A stretch of 64,000 nucleotides of DNA, from NCBI GenBank assembly GCA_035518095.1, contig DATIXX010000041.1, positions 62,001 through 126,000 on the forward strand, written 5' to 3'. The notes beneath the pieces were generated by a model, which saw only the letters and a program-made list of their open reading frames with translations, was not told the DNA's origin and did no database searches. Both the position numbers and the translations under genes were made by a program. The number at the start of each line of letters is the position of its first letter. Position 1 is the first letter of the stretch. This document shows positions 54,219 through 63,443 of the stretch, in pieces. This DNA is from Burkholderiales bacterium. Lineage in GTDB: Bacteria; Pseudomonadota; Gammaproteobacteria; Burkholderiales; JAHFRG01.

Positions 54219-56879
54219 ATGGATAGGTTTCCCGACCAAGACCCTCAGGAAACGCAGGAATGGCTGGATGCGCTGCAAGCTGTCCTGGAACGAGAAGGCG
54301 CCGATCGCGCACATTATCTGCTGGAAAGGCTGATTGAGAAAGCGCGCCGCTCGGGCGCTTACCTGCCGTTCAGCGCCAATACTGCTTACGTCAATACTAT
54401 TCCGCCGGTAAAAGAAGACCGCTCGCCCGGCGACCACGAAATCGAGCACCGCATCCGTTCCTATGCCCGCTGGAATGCGTTGGCAATGGTGCTGCGCGCC
54501 AACAGGAACACCAATGTTGGCGGTCACATTGCGAGTTTTGCGTCAGCGGCCACGCTCTACGATGTCGGTTTCAATCATTTTTGGCACGCGCCCTCCGAGA
54601 AACACGGAGGTGATTTGGTTTTTGTGCAAGGCCACTCGGCCCCCGGAATTTACGCTCGCGCGTACATGCTCGGCAGGCTCACTGAGGAACAGCTCGATAG
54701 TTTCCGACAGGAAGTTAGCGGCAAGGGTCTCTCCTCGTATCCGCATCCATGGTTGATGCCCGATTTCTGGCAGTTTCCGACCGTGTCTATGGGACTTGGT
54801 CCGTTGATGGCAATCTATCAGGCGCGCTTTATGAAATACCTGCACGACCGCGGATTAGTCAATACCGAAGGACGCAAGGTTTGGTGCTTTGTCGGTGACG
54901 GCGAAGTGGACGAGCCGGAAACGATGGGCGCGATCGGCATTGCCGCGCGTGAAAAGCTCGATAACCTGATTTTTGTGGTCAACTGCAATCTGCAGCGCCT
55001 CGATGGTCCGGTACGCGGCAACGGCAAAATCATCCAGGAATTGGAAGCGGATTTCCGCGGCGCCGGCTGGAACGTGATCAAACTTATCTGGGGCAGTTAT
55101 TGGGACTCGCTGTTTGCCAAGGACACCAAGGGGCTTTTGCAAAAGCTCATGGATGAATGCGTGGATGGAGAATATCAGACTTACAAGTCCAAAGACGGGG
55201 CGTACGTGCGCAAGTATTTCTTCGGCAAATATCCCGAGCTACTGGAAATGGTCGCCAACATGACCGATGACGACATTTGGCGGCTGAATCGCGGGGGGCA
55301 CGATCCGCACAAAATCTATGCTGCGTATAGTGCGGCCGCAAAGCACAAGGGCCAACCCACTGTAATACTTGCCAAGACGGTGAAAGGTTACGGCATGGGA
55401 GAGGCCGGTGAATCGCAAAATATTACGCACCAGCAGAAAAAGATGGGAACGATATCGCTTAAGGCTTTCCGGGACCGGTTTAATCTGCCGATTCCCGACG
55501 ACAAAATAGAGGACATACCCTATCTCAGATTCGAGGAAGGCTCACCCGAGCTCAACTATATGCGCGGGCATCGCATGGCACTCGGCGGCTATCTCCCCGC
55601 GCGCCGGCGAAAAGCGGCGCCGCTGGAAATTCCCCCGCTCTCTGCATTCGATTCCCTGCTGAAAGCATCGGGCGAAGGCCGCGAAGCGTCAACGACCATG
55701 GTTTTTGTGCGCCTTCTGAACATCCTGGTAAAGGATAAAAATATCGGCAGGCATGTTGTACCGATTGTCCCGGACGAATCTCGCACTTTCGGCATGGAGG
55801 GCATGTTCCGGGCGCTGGGCATATGGTCGTCGGTGGGGCAGCTCTATACGCCTCAGGACGCCGATCAGTTGATGTTCTACAAGGAAGACAAACACGGACA
55901 GATTTTGCAGGAGGGCATTTGCGAAGCCGGTGCAATGTCGTCCTGGATCGCCGCCGCGACGAGCTACAGTACGCATGGCGTTTCGATGATCCCGTTCTAC
56001 ATTTGCTATTCAATGTTTGGGTTCCAACGCACCGGCGATTTGGCGTGGGCTGCGGGCGACTCGCGCGCGCGCGGCTTCTTTCTGGGAGGCACTGCCGGTC
56101 GCACGACACTCAACGGCGAAGGCTTGCAACATGAAGACGGGCAAAGTCATGTACTTGCATCCACCATTCCCAATTGCGTCTCCTACGATCCAACTTTTGC
56201 CTACGAGCTGGCCGTGATTCTGCACGACGGGCTGCGCCGCATGTACCAAGAACAGGAAGATGTCTTCTTTTATATCACACTGATGAATGAAAACTACGTG
56301 CATCCGGCCATGCCGAAAGGTGTAGAAGAAGGTATCCTCAAGGGTCTGTATTTACTCAGCGAAGGACAGGCAGACGGGAAAACGCCAAAAGTGCAGCTGG
56401 TGGGTAGCGGTACCATTCTGCGCGAAATCATTGCGGCTGCCGAACTTCTCAAGCAGGATTTCGGGGTGGCTTCCGATATTTGGAGCGCCACCAGCTTCAA
56501 TCAACTGCGGCGCGAAGGACTGGAAGTGCAGCGTTGGAATATGCTGCATCCCGAACAGAAGCCGCGTTCGAGCCATGTCGAAATTTGTCTGAAGGGTCGC
56601 ACAGGACCGGTGGTCGCCGCAACCGATTACATGAAAATCTATGCCGATCAGATTCGCGAATTTCTGCCAAAACGTTACCTTACTCTTGGTACCGATGGCT
56701 TCGGCCGCTCGGACACGCGCCAACAGTTGCGCCGATTCTTTGAGGTGGACCGTTATTACGTTGCAATCGCCGCGCTTAAAGCGCTTGCTGACGAAGGGGA
56801 AGTGTCTGCGTCCGTAGTCGTCCAGGCTGTCAAGAAATACGGCATCGACCCGGATAAACCCAATCCGGTGACGGTATAG
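54219..56879 (+). CDS. aceE: pyruvate dehydrogenase E1 component (homodimeric)
   Basis: Thiamine-diphosphate-dependent decarboxylase that acetylates the lipoyl arm of E2. 886 residues, near the 887 of Escherichia coli AceE. The cofactor motif is GDGEVDEPETMGA (about 226-238). AFRDRFNLPIPD, FGMEGMFRALGIWSS and GRTTLNGEGLQHEDGQSH blocks are as in the family. An earlier in-frame ATG at 54126 would add 31 residues and lies inside the promoter area, so the ATG at 54219 is chosen. aceF follows after 19 bases. Confidence 0.98.
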   Translation: MDRFPDQDPQETQEWLDALQAVLEREGADRAHYLLERLIEKARRSGAYLPFSANTAYVNTIPPVKEDRSPGDHEIEHRIRSYARWNALAMVLRANRNTNVGGHIASFASAATLYDVGFNHFWHAPSEKHGGDLVFVQGHSAPGIYARAYMLGRLTEEQLDSFRQEVSGKGLSSYPHPWLMPDFWQFPTVSMGLGPLMAIYQARFMKYLHDRGLVNTEGRKVWCFVGDGEVDEPETMGAIGIAAREKLDNLIFVVNCNLQRLDGPVRGNGKIIQELEADFRGAGWNVIKLIWGSYWDSLFAKDTKGLLQKLMDECVDGEYQTYKSKDGAYVRKYFFGKYPELLEMVANMTDDDIWRLNRGGHDPHKIYAAYSAAAKHKGQPTVILAKTVKGYGMGEAGESQNITHQQKKMGTISLKAFRDRFNLPIPDDKIEDIPYLRFEEGSPELNYMRGHRMALGGYLPARRRKAAPLEIPPLSAFDSLLKASGEGREASTTMVFVRLLNILVKDKNIGRHVVPIVPDESRTFGMEGMFRALGIWSSVGQLYTPQDADQLMFYKEDKHGQILQEGICEAGAMSSWIAAATSYSTHGVSMIPFYICYSMFGFQRTGDLAWAAGDSRARGFFLGGTAGRTTLNGEGLQHEDGQSHVLASTIPNCVSYDPTFAYELAVILHDGLRRMYQEQEDVFFYITLMNENYVHPAMPKGVEEGILKGLYLLSEGQADGKTPKVQLVGSGTILREIIAAAELLKQDFGVASDIWSATSFNQLRREGLEVQRWNMLHPEQKPRSSHVEICLKGRTGPVVAATDYMKIYADQIREFLPKRYLTLGTDGFGRSDTRQQLRRFFEVDRYYVAIAALKALADEGEVSASVVVQAVKKYGIDPDKPNPVTV

Positions 56880-56898
56880 CTGACGGGCTGAACAGAAA

Positions 56899-58209
56899 AT
56901 GGGGAATCTGAAAGAGGTCCTGGTGCCGGATATCGGCGATTTCAAGAATGTTCCCATAATCGAGGTGTTGGTTAAGCCAGGCGACGTGGTGAAGCAGGAA
57001 GACCCGCTGCTTACACTTGAATCGGACAAGGCCACCATGGATATTCCATCGCCCTATAGCGGTGTGGTGAAGACGCTCAAGATAAAAGTGGGCGACAAAG
57101 TCTCGGAGGGCGCAGCGCTGCTTAGCATCGAGTTGGGCGCTAATGCTGCAGCCGCTGCCCCGGTTAAGATTGCGGAAACGAAAGCTACGCCCGCGTCCTC
57201 TACGTCTGTCAGCACTGAGCAGGATAAAATTGTTGCTGCCCCTGCCAAAGCGGAACATCGCGATCTTGGGCCGCAGCCGCCGCCAAGGCTTCCGGCAACG
57301 CCGGAAGGCCCGCAGCTAGCGCACGCCAGTCCTTCGGTACGCCGCTTCGCACGCGAGCTGGGTGTCGATCTTTCCGGTATCACCGGATCGGCCCCGAAAA
57401 ACCGCATTTTAAAGGAAGACGTCCAGGCGTACGTGAAAGGCGAACTCGCGCGCCCGCGCCCGGGCGCTGGTTTTACGCTCCCCGAAATGCCGCAAGTTGA
57501 TTTCGCGAAGTTCGGTGCCGTGGAATCGGTTCCGCTTTCGCGCATCAAGAAACTCGCGGGCGCCAACCTGCTGCGTAACTGGGTTAGCATTCCCCACGTT
57601 ACACAACACGACCAAGCCGACATTACCGACTTGGAAGCTTTTCGCAAGTCCAGCAGCGCTGAAACGGAAAAACAGGGATTCAAACTCACCATGCTTTCTT
57701 TTCTCATTAAGGCGTGCGTGACAGCGTTAAAAGCGCATGCCGAATTTAATGCCTCGCTCGATAAAAGCGGCGAAAACCTGATTTTGAAAAAGTATTACCA
57801 CATCGGTGTGGCGGTGGACACTCCGGAGGGCTTGGTGGTGCCGGTGATTCGCGACTGCGACCGCAAGGGTGTGTTTGATCTCGCGCGTGAACTTGCTGAT
57901 GTAAGCAGACGCGCCCGCGATAAGAAGCTATCGTCCGCCGAAATGCAGGGCGGCTGCTTTTCGATTTCGAGCCTGGGCGGTATCGGCGGCACCGCGTTCA
58001 CGCCGATTATCAACGCTCCGGAAGTGGCGATACTCGGTGTATCCAAAGCGCAGATCAAACCGGTATATAAAGACGCCCAGTTTGTGCCCAGGCTGATGCT
58101 GCCGCTCGCGCTCTCTTACGATCACCGCGTCATCGATGGCGCTGCCGCGGCACGCTTCACTACCTATCTTTGCTCGGTACTATCCGACATCCGCCGCCTG
58201 CTGCTTTGA
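56899..58209 (+). CDS. aceF: pyruvate dehydrogenase E2 component (dihydrolipoyl acetyltransferase)
   Basis: Core of the pyruvate dehydrogenase complex, passing acetyl from lipoate to CoA. 436 residues. One lipoyl domain (1-75, modified Lys44 in ESDKATMDIPSP), an Ala/Pro linker, a subunit-binding domain at about 137-172 (ASPSVRRFARELGVDL), a second linker, and the catalytic domain with SYDHRVIDGAAAARF (His409, Asp413). The E3 gene (lpd) does not follow; nadD does. Confidence 0.97.
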   Translation: MGNLKEVLVPDIGDFKNVPIIEVLVKPGDVVKQEDPLLTLESDKATMDIPSPYSGVVKTLKIKVGDKVSEGAALLSIELGANAAAAAPVKIAETKATPASSTSVSTEQDKIVAAPAKAEHRDLGPQPPPRLPATPEGPQLAHASPSVRRFARELGVDLSGITGSAPKNRILKEDVQAYVKGELARPRPGAGFTLPEMPQVDFAKFGAVESVPLSRIKKLAGANLLRNWVSIPHVTQHDQADITDLEAFRKSSSAETEKQGFKLTMLSFLIKACVTALKAHAEFNASLDKSGENLILKKYYHIGVAVDTPEGLVVPVIRDCDRKGVFDLARELADVSRRARDKKLSSAEMQGGCFSISSLGGIGGTAFTPIINAPEVAILGVSKAQIKPVYKDAQFVPRLMLPLALSYDHRVIDGAAAARFTTYLCSVLSDIRRLLL

Positions 58210-58878
58210 TTGTTTCTAGTGGCCAATGCGTTAAAACCCATCGGCGTCTTGGGCGGCGTATTTGATCCGGTACATTACGGTCACCTTGCGCTTGCCCGGG
58301 AGGCCGCAAAGCGCCTTGATCTCGCTGAGGTTCGTTTCGTGCCGGCAAATGTGCCTCCGCACCGCAGCCAGCCGCATGCTTCGGCAGAGCAGCGCGTGCA
58401 AATGCTAAAGCTCGCCATTTCCGGCAGTCCATGTTTTGTTCTGGACTCGCGTGAGATGGCGCGCCAAGGCGCCAGTTACACCGTGGACACCCTGAATACG
58501 ATGCGTACTGAGCTGGGTGGCAAAAGGCCGCTGTGCTTGCTCATGGGTGCGGACGCCTTTGCGGGCCTTGCCTCGTGGCATCGCTGGACCCGTTTATTTA
58601 AATTGGCGCACATCGCCGTTGTTCAACGCCCCGGCTATGATCTAAAAAATCTGCGGCCACGGCTCAGCGAAGAATTGGCGAAACGGAGGGCAAAATCTCC
58701 GCACGCGGCGTTCGACATGCCCAGCGGCGCCATCATTATGTTGCGAGTCAAGCCGGTTGCTATTTCTGCCTCGATGATACGGGAAAGGCTGCGTAGCGGA
58801 AAAAGCGCACGCAATTTGCTTCCCCCAGCAGTTCTCGATTATATTCAGGAACAGGGTTTATATCATGGAGTGGGATGA
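58210..58878 (+). CDS. nadD: nicotinate-nucleotide adenylyltransferase
   Basis: Makes deamido-NAD from nicotinate mononucleotide and ATP. 222 residues, Rossmann fold with IGVLGGVFDPVHYGHLALA (phosphate-binding GxFDPxHxGH) and the C-terminal ISASMIRERLRSGK motif. The frame begins with TTG at 58210 immediately after aceF; a GTG at 58219 three codons later is an equally good start. It overlaps rsfS by 4 bases (ATGA). Confidence 0.95.
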   Translation: MFLVANALKPIGVLGGVFDPVHYGHLALAREAAKRLDLAEVRFVPANVPPHRSQPHASAEQRVQMLKLAISGSPCFVLDSREMARQGASYTVDTLNTMRTELGGKRPLCLLMGADAFAGLASWHRWTRLFKLAHIAVVQRPGYDLKNLRPRLSEELAKRRAKSPHAAFDMPSGAIIMLRVKPVAISASMIRERLRSGKSARNLLPPAVLDYIQEQGLYHGVG

Positions 58879-59234
58879 GACTCGATAAAATAGTCAAAGC
58901 CACAATAGCGGCGCTGGAAGATATCAAGGCGCGGGATATCGTGGTGCTCGACGTGCGTCCCATGACCAGCTTATTTAATTGGATGGTTGTCGCCAGCGCA
59001 GACTCAACGCGGCAGGCTAAAGCGCTTTCCAACAACGTGCGCGAAAAGCTGAAATCTTTCGGTGCAAAAATACACGGAGTGGAAGGACAGGAAAACGGCG
59101 AATGGGTGCTGGTGGATCTGGGCGAAGTGGTGGTACATATCATGCAGCCCGCTGTGCGCGAGTATTATAACCTGGAACAATTGTGGGGTTATTCCCTGCC
59201 AGTGCGCCGCAGACGTAAGGCTTCCCGCAATTAG
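58875..59234 (+). CDS. rsfS: ribosomal silencing factor RsfS
   Basis: Binds ribosomal protein L14 and blocks subunit joining under nutrient stress. 119 residues, normal length. Family features are KARDIVVLDVR, MVVASADSTRQAKALSNNV, GVEGQENGEWVLVDLGEVVVHIM and the final YNLEQLWG. It overlaps nadD by 4 bases, and rlmH follows after 10. nadD-rsfS-rlmH is a widely kept order. Confidence 0.96.
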   Translation: MRLDKIVKATIAALEDIKARDIVVLDVRPMTSLFNWMVVASADSTRQAKALSNNVREKLKSFGAKIHGVEGQENGEWVLVDLGEVVVHIMQPAVREYYNLEQLWGYSLPVRRRRKASRN

Positions 59235-59244
59235 CGGATGGCGG

Positions 59245-59727
59245 ATGAAGCTGTGGGTTATAGCAGTAGGCAGGAAAATGCCGGCGTGGGTTGACACGGG
59301 TTTTTCCGATTACGCGAAGCGAATGCCGCCCGGGAGCAAGATACACTTAATCGAAATCAAAGCGGAAAAACGCACCGCAGGGAAATCGTCGAGCCAGATC
59401 CTGGACGCCGAGCGCAGGCGCATAGTTGCTTCTCTGCCGCGCAACTGCCGACAAGTAGTCCTGGACGAACGCGGGCGGGTCCTGAGCACCGAGCAGCTTG
59501 CGCAAAACCTTGCAGCCTGGATGCAAACCGGAGGTGATGTGGCATTTGTCATTGGCGGTGCCGATGGTCTGCACCAAGAAATCAAGAACAATGCAGACAT
59601 CCGGTTGTCGCTTTCGGCGCTGACACTGCCGCACGCTCTGTCGCGCGTGGTGCTGGCCGAACAACTCTACCGTGCAATGTCCTTGATGAACAACCATCCG
59701 TATCATCGACCTAGCGGGAACTCATGA
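59245..59727 (+). CDS. rlmH: 23S rRNA pseudouridine-1915 N3-methyltransferase
   Basis: SPOUT-class methyltransferase that modifies pseudouridine 1915 in 23S rRNA on intact 70S ribosomes. 160 residues with MKLWVIAVGRKMPAWVDTG at the start, LDERGRVLSTEQLA, and the knot motif FVIGGADGLHQEI and SALTLPHALSRVVLAEQLYRA. A longer frame begins at 59062 inside rsfS, but the ATG at 59245 is the family start. It overlaps maf by 4 bases. Confidence 0.96.
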   Translation: MKLWVIAVGRKMPAWVDTGFSDYAKRMPPGSKIHLIEIKAEKRTAGKSSSQILDAERRRIVASLPRNCRQVVLDERGRVLSTEQLAQNLAAWMQTGGDVAFVIGGADGLHQEIKNNADIRLSLSALTLPHALSRVVLAEQLYRAMSLMNNHPYHRPSGNS

Positions 59728-60344
59728 CATTCGATGTAAAGCGTATTTACCTCGCTTCGCGCAGCCCGCGGCGGCGCGAACTGCTGAAACAGATTGGCGT
59801 GAATTTCGAAGTCGTGCAGTTCCGGGAGTATCTGCCGCGTGGCGCCGATGTGGATGAGGCATCGCTCGCGGGTGAGCTCGCGGAGGACTATGTAAAGCGT
59901 ATTGCGTGCGCCAAAGCGGAAGCCGGTTGGTTGTGTTTGGTTCACCGCAGACTGCGTCGTTTTCCGGTGCTGGCTGCCGACACTACCGCGGCGCTGGAAG
60001 GAAAGATTATCGGCAAGCCGGGCAAGCGCGAAAATGTCATAACCATGCTTGGCGAGCTTTCAGGTAGGGAGCATCGTGTGCTCACTTCGGTGGCAATAAA
60101 ATTCGAGGATAAAGTGCAGTTCAGCGTGTCCACCACGCTGGTGCGGTTTAAGGAGCTTACAGACGAAGAGATCGCTCATTATGCGGCGGCCGGCGAAGCG
60201 CTGGATAAGGCCGGCGGATACGCGATCCAAGGCTTGGCCGCCGCGTTCGTCGCTGGAATTGACGGCAGCTTTTCAGGCGTGATGGGCTTGCCATTGTTCG
60301 AAACCGCGCAATTGCTGCGTGATTTCGGATACCGTGTACTGTGA
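59724..60344 (+). CDS. maf: Maf-family nucleotide pyrophosphatase
   Basis: Hydrolyses non-canonical nucleoside triphosphates (dTTP/UTP or methylated types, depending on branch). 206 residues with the start RIYLASRSPRRRELLKQIG, then AADTTAALEG (metal site), SGREHRVLTSVA, and the end AGGYAIQGLAAAFVAGIDGSFSGVMGLPL region. A slightly long loop near residue 62 (CLVHRRLRRFPVL) is not usual but conserved in related betaproteobacteria as I recall. It overlaps rng by 4 bases. Confidence 0.95.
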   Translation: MTFDVKRIYLASRSPRRRELLKQIGVNFEVVQFREYLPRGADVDEASLAGELAEDYVKRIACAKAEAGWLCLVHRRLRRFPVLAADTTAALEGKIIGKPGKRENVITMLGELSGREHRVLTSVAIKFEDKVQFSVSTTLVRFKELTDEEIAHYAAAGEALDKAGGYAIQGLAAAFVAGIDGSFSGVMGLPLFETAQLLRDFGYRVL

Positions 60345-61795
60345 GCGAAGATATTCTCATCAACGTCACCCCACAAGAAACACGTGTCGCCGTAGTGCAG
60401 CAAGGCGCGGTGCAGGAACTCCATATCGAGCGCGCGAGCGGCCGGGGACTGGTCGGCAACATTTATATCGGCGAAGTGTGCCGAGTGCTGCCCGGAATGC
60501 AGTCGGCATTCGTGGAAATCGGCTTGGAGCGCGCGGCATTCCTGCATATTGCGGATATCTGGGTAAAGAGACAAAATGGGGATCACAACACGCCTATCGA
60601 AAAACTGTTGCGCGAAGGCCAGAATCTCCTGGTACAGGTCGTCAAGGATCCGATCGGGACCAAGGGAGCGCGCCTCTCTACGCAAATCAGCATAGCAGGA
60701 CGCATGCTGGTTTATCTTCCGCAGGAATCGTACATCGGCATTTCGCAAAAAATAGAGAACGAAGAGGAGCGGGAGCTTTTGCGGCAGAAAATGCAGCAAT
60801 TGCTCCCGCAAGAAAGCAGCGGCGGATTTATCATCCGCACGATGGCGGAAACCGCTAGCGAGCGCGAGCTGCATGCCGACATCGATTATCTGCGCAAGCT
60901 ATGGAGCGATATCCAGAAAAAATCAGAAACTGCTCCAGCGCGTACTTTGCTTTACCAGGACCTAACCTTAAGCCTCCGCGTGCTGCGCGATTTTGTCAGC
61001 GATGAAACAGGACACATCGTGGTGGACTCGCGTGAAACATTCCAAAAAATGTCCGCGTTTGCCGAGAAGTATGCGAGCAATGCGCAACAGCGACTGCAGC
61101 ATTATACCGGCGAGCGGCCGCTTTTTGATCTGCATGGCGTGGAAGATGAAATCGAAAAAGCGTTGGCGCGGCGAGTGGATTTGAAGTCCGGAGGTTACCT
61201 CATAATAGACCAGACCGAAGCGCTGACCACCGTCGACGTCAACACCGGTGGATTCGTCGGGGGGCGCAATTTTGACGACACCATTTTCAAGACCAACCTG
61301 GAAGCGGCGCATATCATCGCCCGGCAATTGAGGCTGCGCAATCTCGGAGGCATTATTATTGTCGACTTCATCGACATGGAAAGCGAGGAGCACCGTAACG
61401 CCGTCCTTGCTGAGTTCAAAAAGGCGCTTTCGCGCGACCGCATGCGCATGACCGTGAACGGCTTTACCACGTTGGGGCTGGTTGAAATGACGCGCAAACG
61501 CACGCGCGAAAGCCTTGCCCACGTATTATGCGAACCCTGCCCCACTTGTGAAGGGCGCGGTGAAGTGAAGACGGCACGTACGGTTTGCTACGAGATACTG
61601 CGCGAGCTGCTGCGCGAGGCACGCCAGTTCAATACTCGCGAGTACCGCATTCTTGCCTCGCAGGACGTAATTGATTTATTTCTTGACGAGGAATCGCAGA
61701 GCCTTGCGATGTTGGGTGATTTCATAGGCCGGCCGATCAGCCTGCAGGCAGAAACCCTGTACTCGCAGGAGCAGTACGACATCGTGCTAATGTAA
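60341..61795 (+). CDS. rng: ribonuclease G
   Basis: Endoribonuclease that processes the 5' end of 16S rRNA and degrades some mRNAs. 484 residues, RNase E/G family: N-terminal S1 domain (IYIGEVCRVLPGMQSAFVEIGLERAAFLH), the catalytic metal site TVDVNTGGFVGGR, and the zinc-link CEPCPTCEGRG near 395. It lacks the long degradosome tail of RNase E. It starts with GTG overlapping the maf stop. The repeat hairpin just after its stop may end the transcript. Confidence 0.95.
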   Translation: MSEDILINVTPQETRVAVVQQGAVQELHIERASGRGLVGNIYIGEVCRVLPGMQSAFVEIGLERAAFLHIADIWVKRQNGDHNTPIEKLLREGQNLLVQVVKDPIGTKGARLSTQISIAGRMLVYLPQESYIGISQKIENEEERELLRQKMQQLLPQESSGGFIIRTMAETASERELHADIDYLRKLWSDIQKKSETAPARTLLYQDLTLSLRVLRDFVSDETGHIVVDSRETFQKMSAFAEKYASNAQQRLQHYTGERPLFDLHGVEDEIEKALARRVDLKSGGYLIIDQTEALTTVDVNTGGFVGGRNFDDTIFKTNLEAAHIIARQLRLRNLGGIIIVDFIDMESEEHRNAVLAEFKKALSRDRMRMTVNGFTTLGLVEMTRKRTRESLAHVLCEPCPTCEGRGEVKTARTVCYEILRELLREARQFNTREYRILASQDVIDLFLDEESQSLAMLGDFIGRPISLQAETLYSQEQYDIVLM

Positions 61796-61796
61796 T

Positions 61797-61988
61797 TTGC
61801 CGGTGGCAGACCGGCGGCTGGTTACTTTATTTTGCTTGTCCAAAATAAAGTAACCCAACAAAAGGACGCCCTGCCTCGCCGCCGCTACCCGGTACTCCTC
61901 AGTTAAATCGGGCGCTGCGCAACACGCGCTACGCGCTTAAACAGTGCTCGCTCAAAAGCCCCGATTTGGCCTCGTTACTTGGCGGCTC
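61797..61988 (-). repeat. dispersed intergenic repeat, copy B
   Basis: The reverse-oriented counterpart of the segment at 3250-3444, of about equal length (192 bases). Its hairpin at 61820-61855 is perfect: a 15-bp stem starting GGTTACTTTATTTTG, around a six-base loop. It fills nearly the whole gap between rng and yggT, two convergent genes, and may act as terminator or transcription punctuation. Confidence 0.75.
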
Positions 61989-61998
61989 GGAAGGAAAT

Positions 61999-62571
61999 TT
62001 AAAACATGCCTGCGACGATATGATAGCCGTGGTCTATGATAATCAGCGCAAGTTGGGCCAAGACCAAAACAAAGAGGGGTGACAAATCCACATTTCCGAT
62101 CGGGGGAATCAGGCGCTGGAAGGGGCGCAGAAACGGCTTAGTGAGGCCGTTAAAAAGAGGTGCAAGCGGGGCATAAGGATTGATCCAGCTTATCAGTACC
62201 TGAACGATGACGCAGGCAATCAGCAAGTAGACGCTGTATTTCAGGACTTCCAGTGCGGCGAGGATCAAAAATGCGGCGGCAGCCACCATGGGGGCTCCCT
62301 CGAATACAAAGCCTCTGAGCCAGTAAATCAGCAGCAGCAACAGGGCTTGCACGGCCCACGCAGAAAGGAAAGTTGCCAAATCCAAACCAAACAAACCGGG
62401 CAACACACGGCGCGCGGGGCGGACCAGCCAGTCGGTGAGGGCCACCACGAATTCGCCAAAAGGGTTGCGAAACGAGGATTTCAGCAGCTGCATGTAAAAG
62501 CGCAGAAGCAGCGCCAACGTAAACAGGCCAATCGCGGTTTCGAGGAGAAATTGCAAACCCTGGGTCAACAT
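61999..62571 (-). CDS. YggT family membrane protein (two YGGT domains)
   Basis: A 190-residue membrane protein with two copies of the YGGT unit (about 1-80 and 105-185), each with two helices: FRNPFGEFVVALTDWLVRPARRVLPG and YAPLAPLFNGLTKPFLRPFQRLIP. The family is linked to osmotic tolerance and cell-division or photosystem assembly in other organisms, but its role here is unknown. It follows proC after 2 bases, the usual order in proteobacteria. Confidence 0.93.
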   Translation of the reverse strand: MLTQGLQFLLETAIGLFTLALLLRFYMQLLKSSFRNPFGEFVVALTDWLVRPARRVLPGLFGLDLATFLSAWAVQALLLLLIYWLRGFVFEGAPMVAAAAFLILAALEVLKYSVYLLIACVIVQVLISWINPYAPLAPLFNGLTKPFLRPFQRLIPPIGNVDLSPLFVLVLAQLALIIIDHGYHIVAGMF

Positions 62572-62573
62572 GC

Positions 62574-63398
62574 TTAATCCGCCTCGCCAAGTTCGTCTCC
62601 GAGTTCGCGCGAGCGCTCGGCTGCCGCGAGAATTGCGCGCACGATCGCCTCTTTCACCTTGTCGGCTTCCATGCTCGCCAGCGCGCGCTCGGTAGTGCCG
62701 CCTTTAGACGTTACGCGCTCGCGCAGCACCGCGAGCGCGTCAGAGCTTGTCGCGGCGAGTTTCGCAGCCCCAAGGAATGTTTGGAGCGCGAGTTTGTGCG
62801 CAGTCTCGAGCGGCAGCCCAAGCTGCTTCGCAGCTTCTTCGATGGCCTCGATGAAGTAGAATACGTATGCCGGGCCGCTGCCCGAAATGGCTGTCACTGC
62901 ATCCATCTGAACCTGGTCCCTGATCCAAACCGTAGGACCGACTGCACTGAGGATCGCCTCCGCTTTCTTCCTTTCGTTTTCGGTTACCTCAGGCAGAGCG
63001 TACAGACCCGTGATACCTTCACCGATCAGCGCAGGAGTGTTCGGCATTGCCCGAATCAGATGTCGATGGCCACCCAACCACCGCGAAAGGCTGGTGAGCG
63101 TGATACCCGCAGCAACGCTGACAACCAAGTTGGCGTTGGCGGCCAAGCCCGATTTGCGCGCCGCCTCCCGCATTTGCTGAGGTTTTACGGCGAACACGAT
63201 TATGTCCCCATCGCGCTCTGCCCATGCTTTGCGGGCCTGTGCGAAACACTTGATGCCGTACTTTTGTTTGAGTTTTGTGCACGCCTCGCCGCTGATTTCT
63301 ACGGCGCGCAACTCCTCGTTCCGACAAAATCCCTTGTCCAGCAGGCCACCAATGAGCGCAGTTGCCATGTTGCCGCCGCCGATAAAGGTGACGTTCAT
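62574..63398 (-). CDS. proC: pyrroline-5-carboxylate reductase
   Basis: Last step of proline synthesis, NAD(P)H-dependent reduction of pyrroline-5-carboxylate. 274 residues: Rossmann start MNVTFIGGGNMATALIGGL, FAVKPQQM, RAMPNTPALIGEGITGLYA, SGSGPAYVFYFIEAIEEAA, and the late VTSKGGTTERALASME. All family marks are present. yggT follows after 2 bases; 45 bases upstream is the SRPBCC gene, on the same strand. Confidence 0.97.
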   Translation of the reverse strand: MNVTFIGGGNMATALIGGLLDKGFCRNEELRAVEISGEACTKLKQKYGIKCFAQARKAWAERDGDIIVFAVKPQQMREAARKSGLAANANLVVSVAAGITLTSLSRWLGGHRHLIRAMPNTPALIGEGITGLYALPEVTENERKKAEAILSAVGPTVWIRDQVQMDAVTAISGSGPAYVFYFIEAIEEAAKQLGLPLETAHKLALQTFLGAAKLAATSSDALAVLRERVTSKGGTTERALASMEADKVKEAIVRAILAAAERSRELGDELGEAD

Positions 63399-63443
63399 GG
63401 CCGTGCTTCAAAGCTATGCGGTTGGGGATGGGATAATTCCGGG

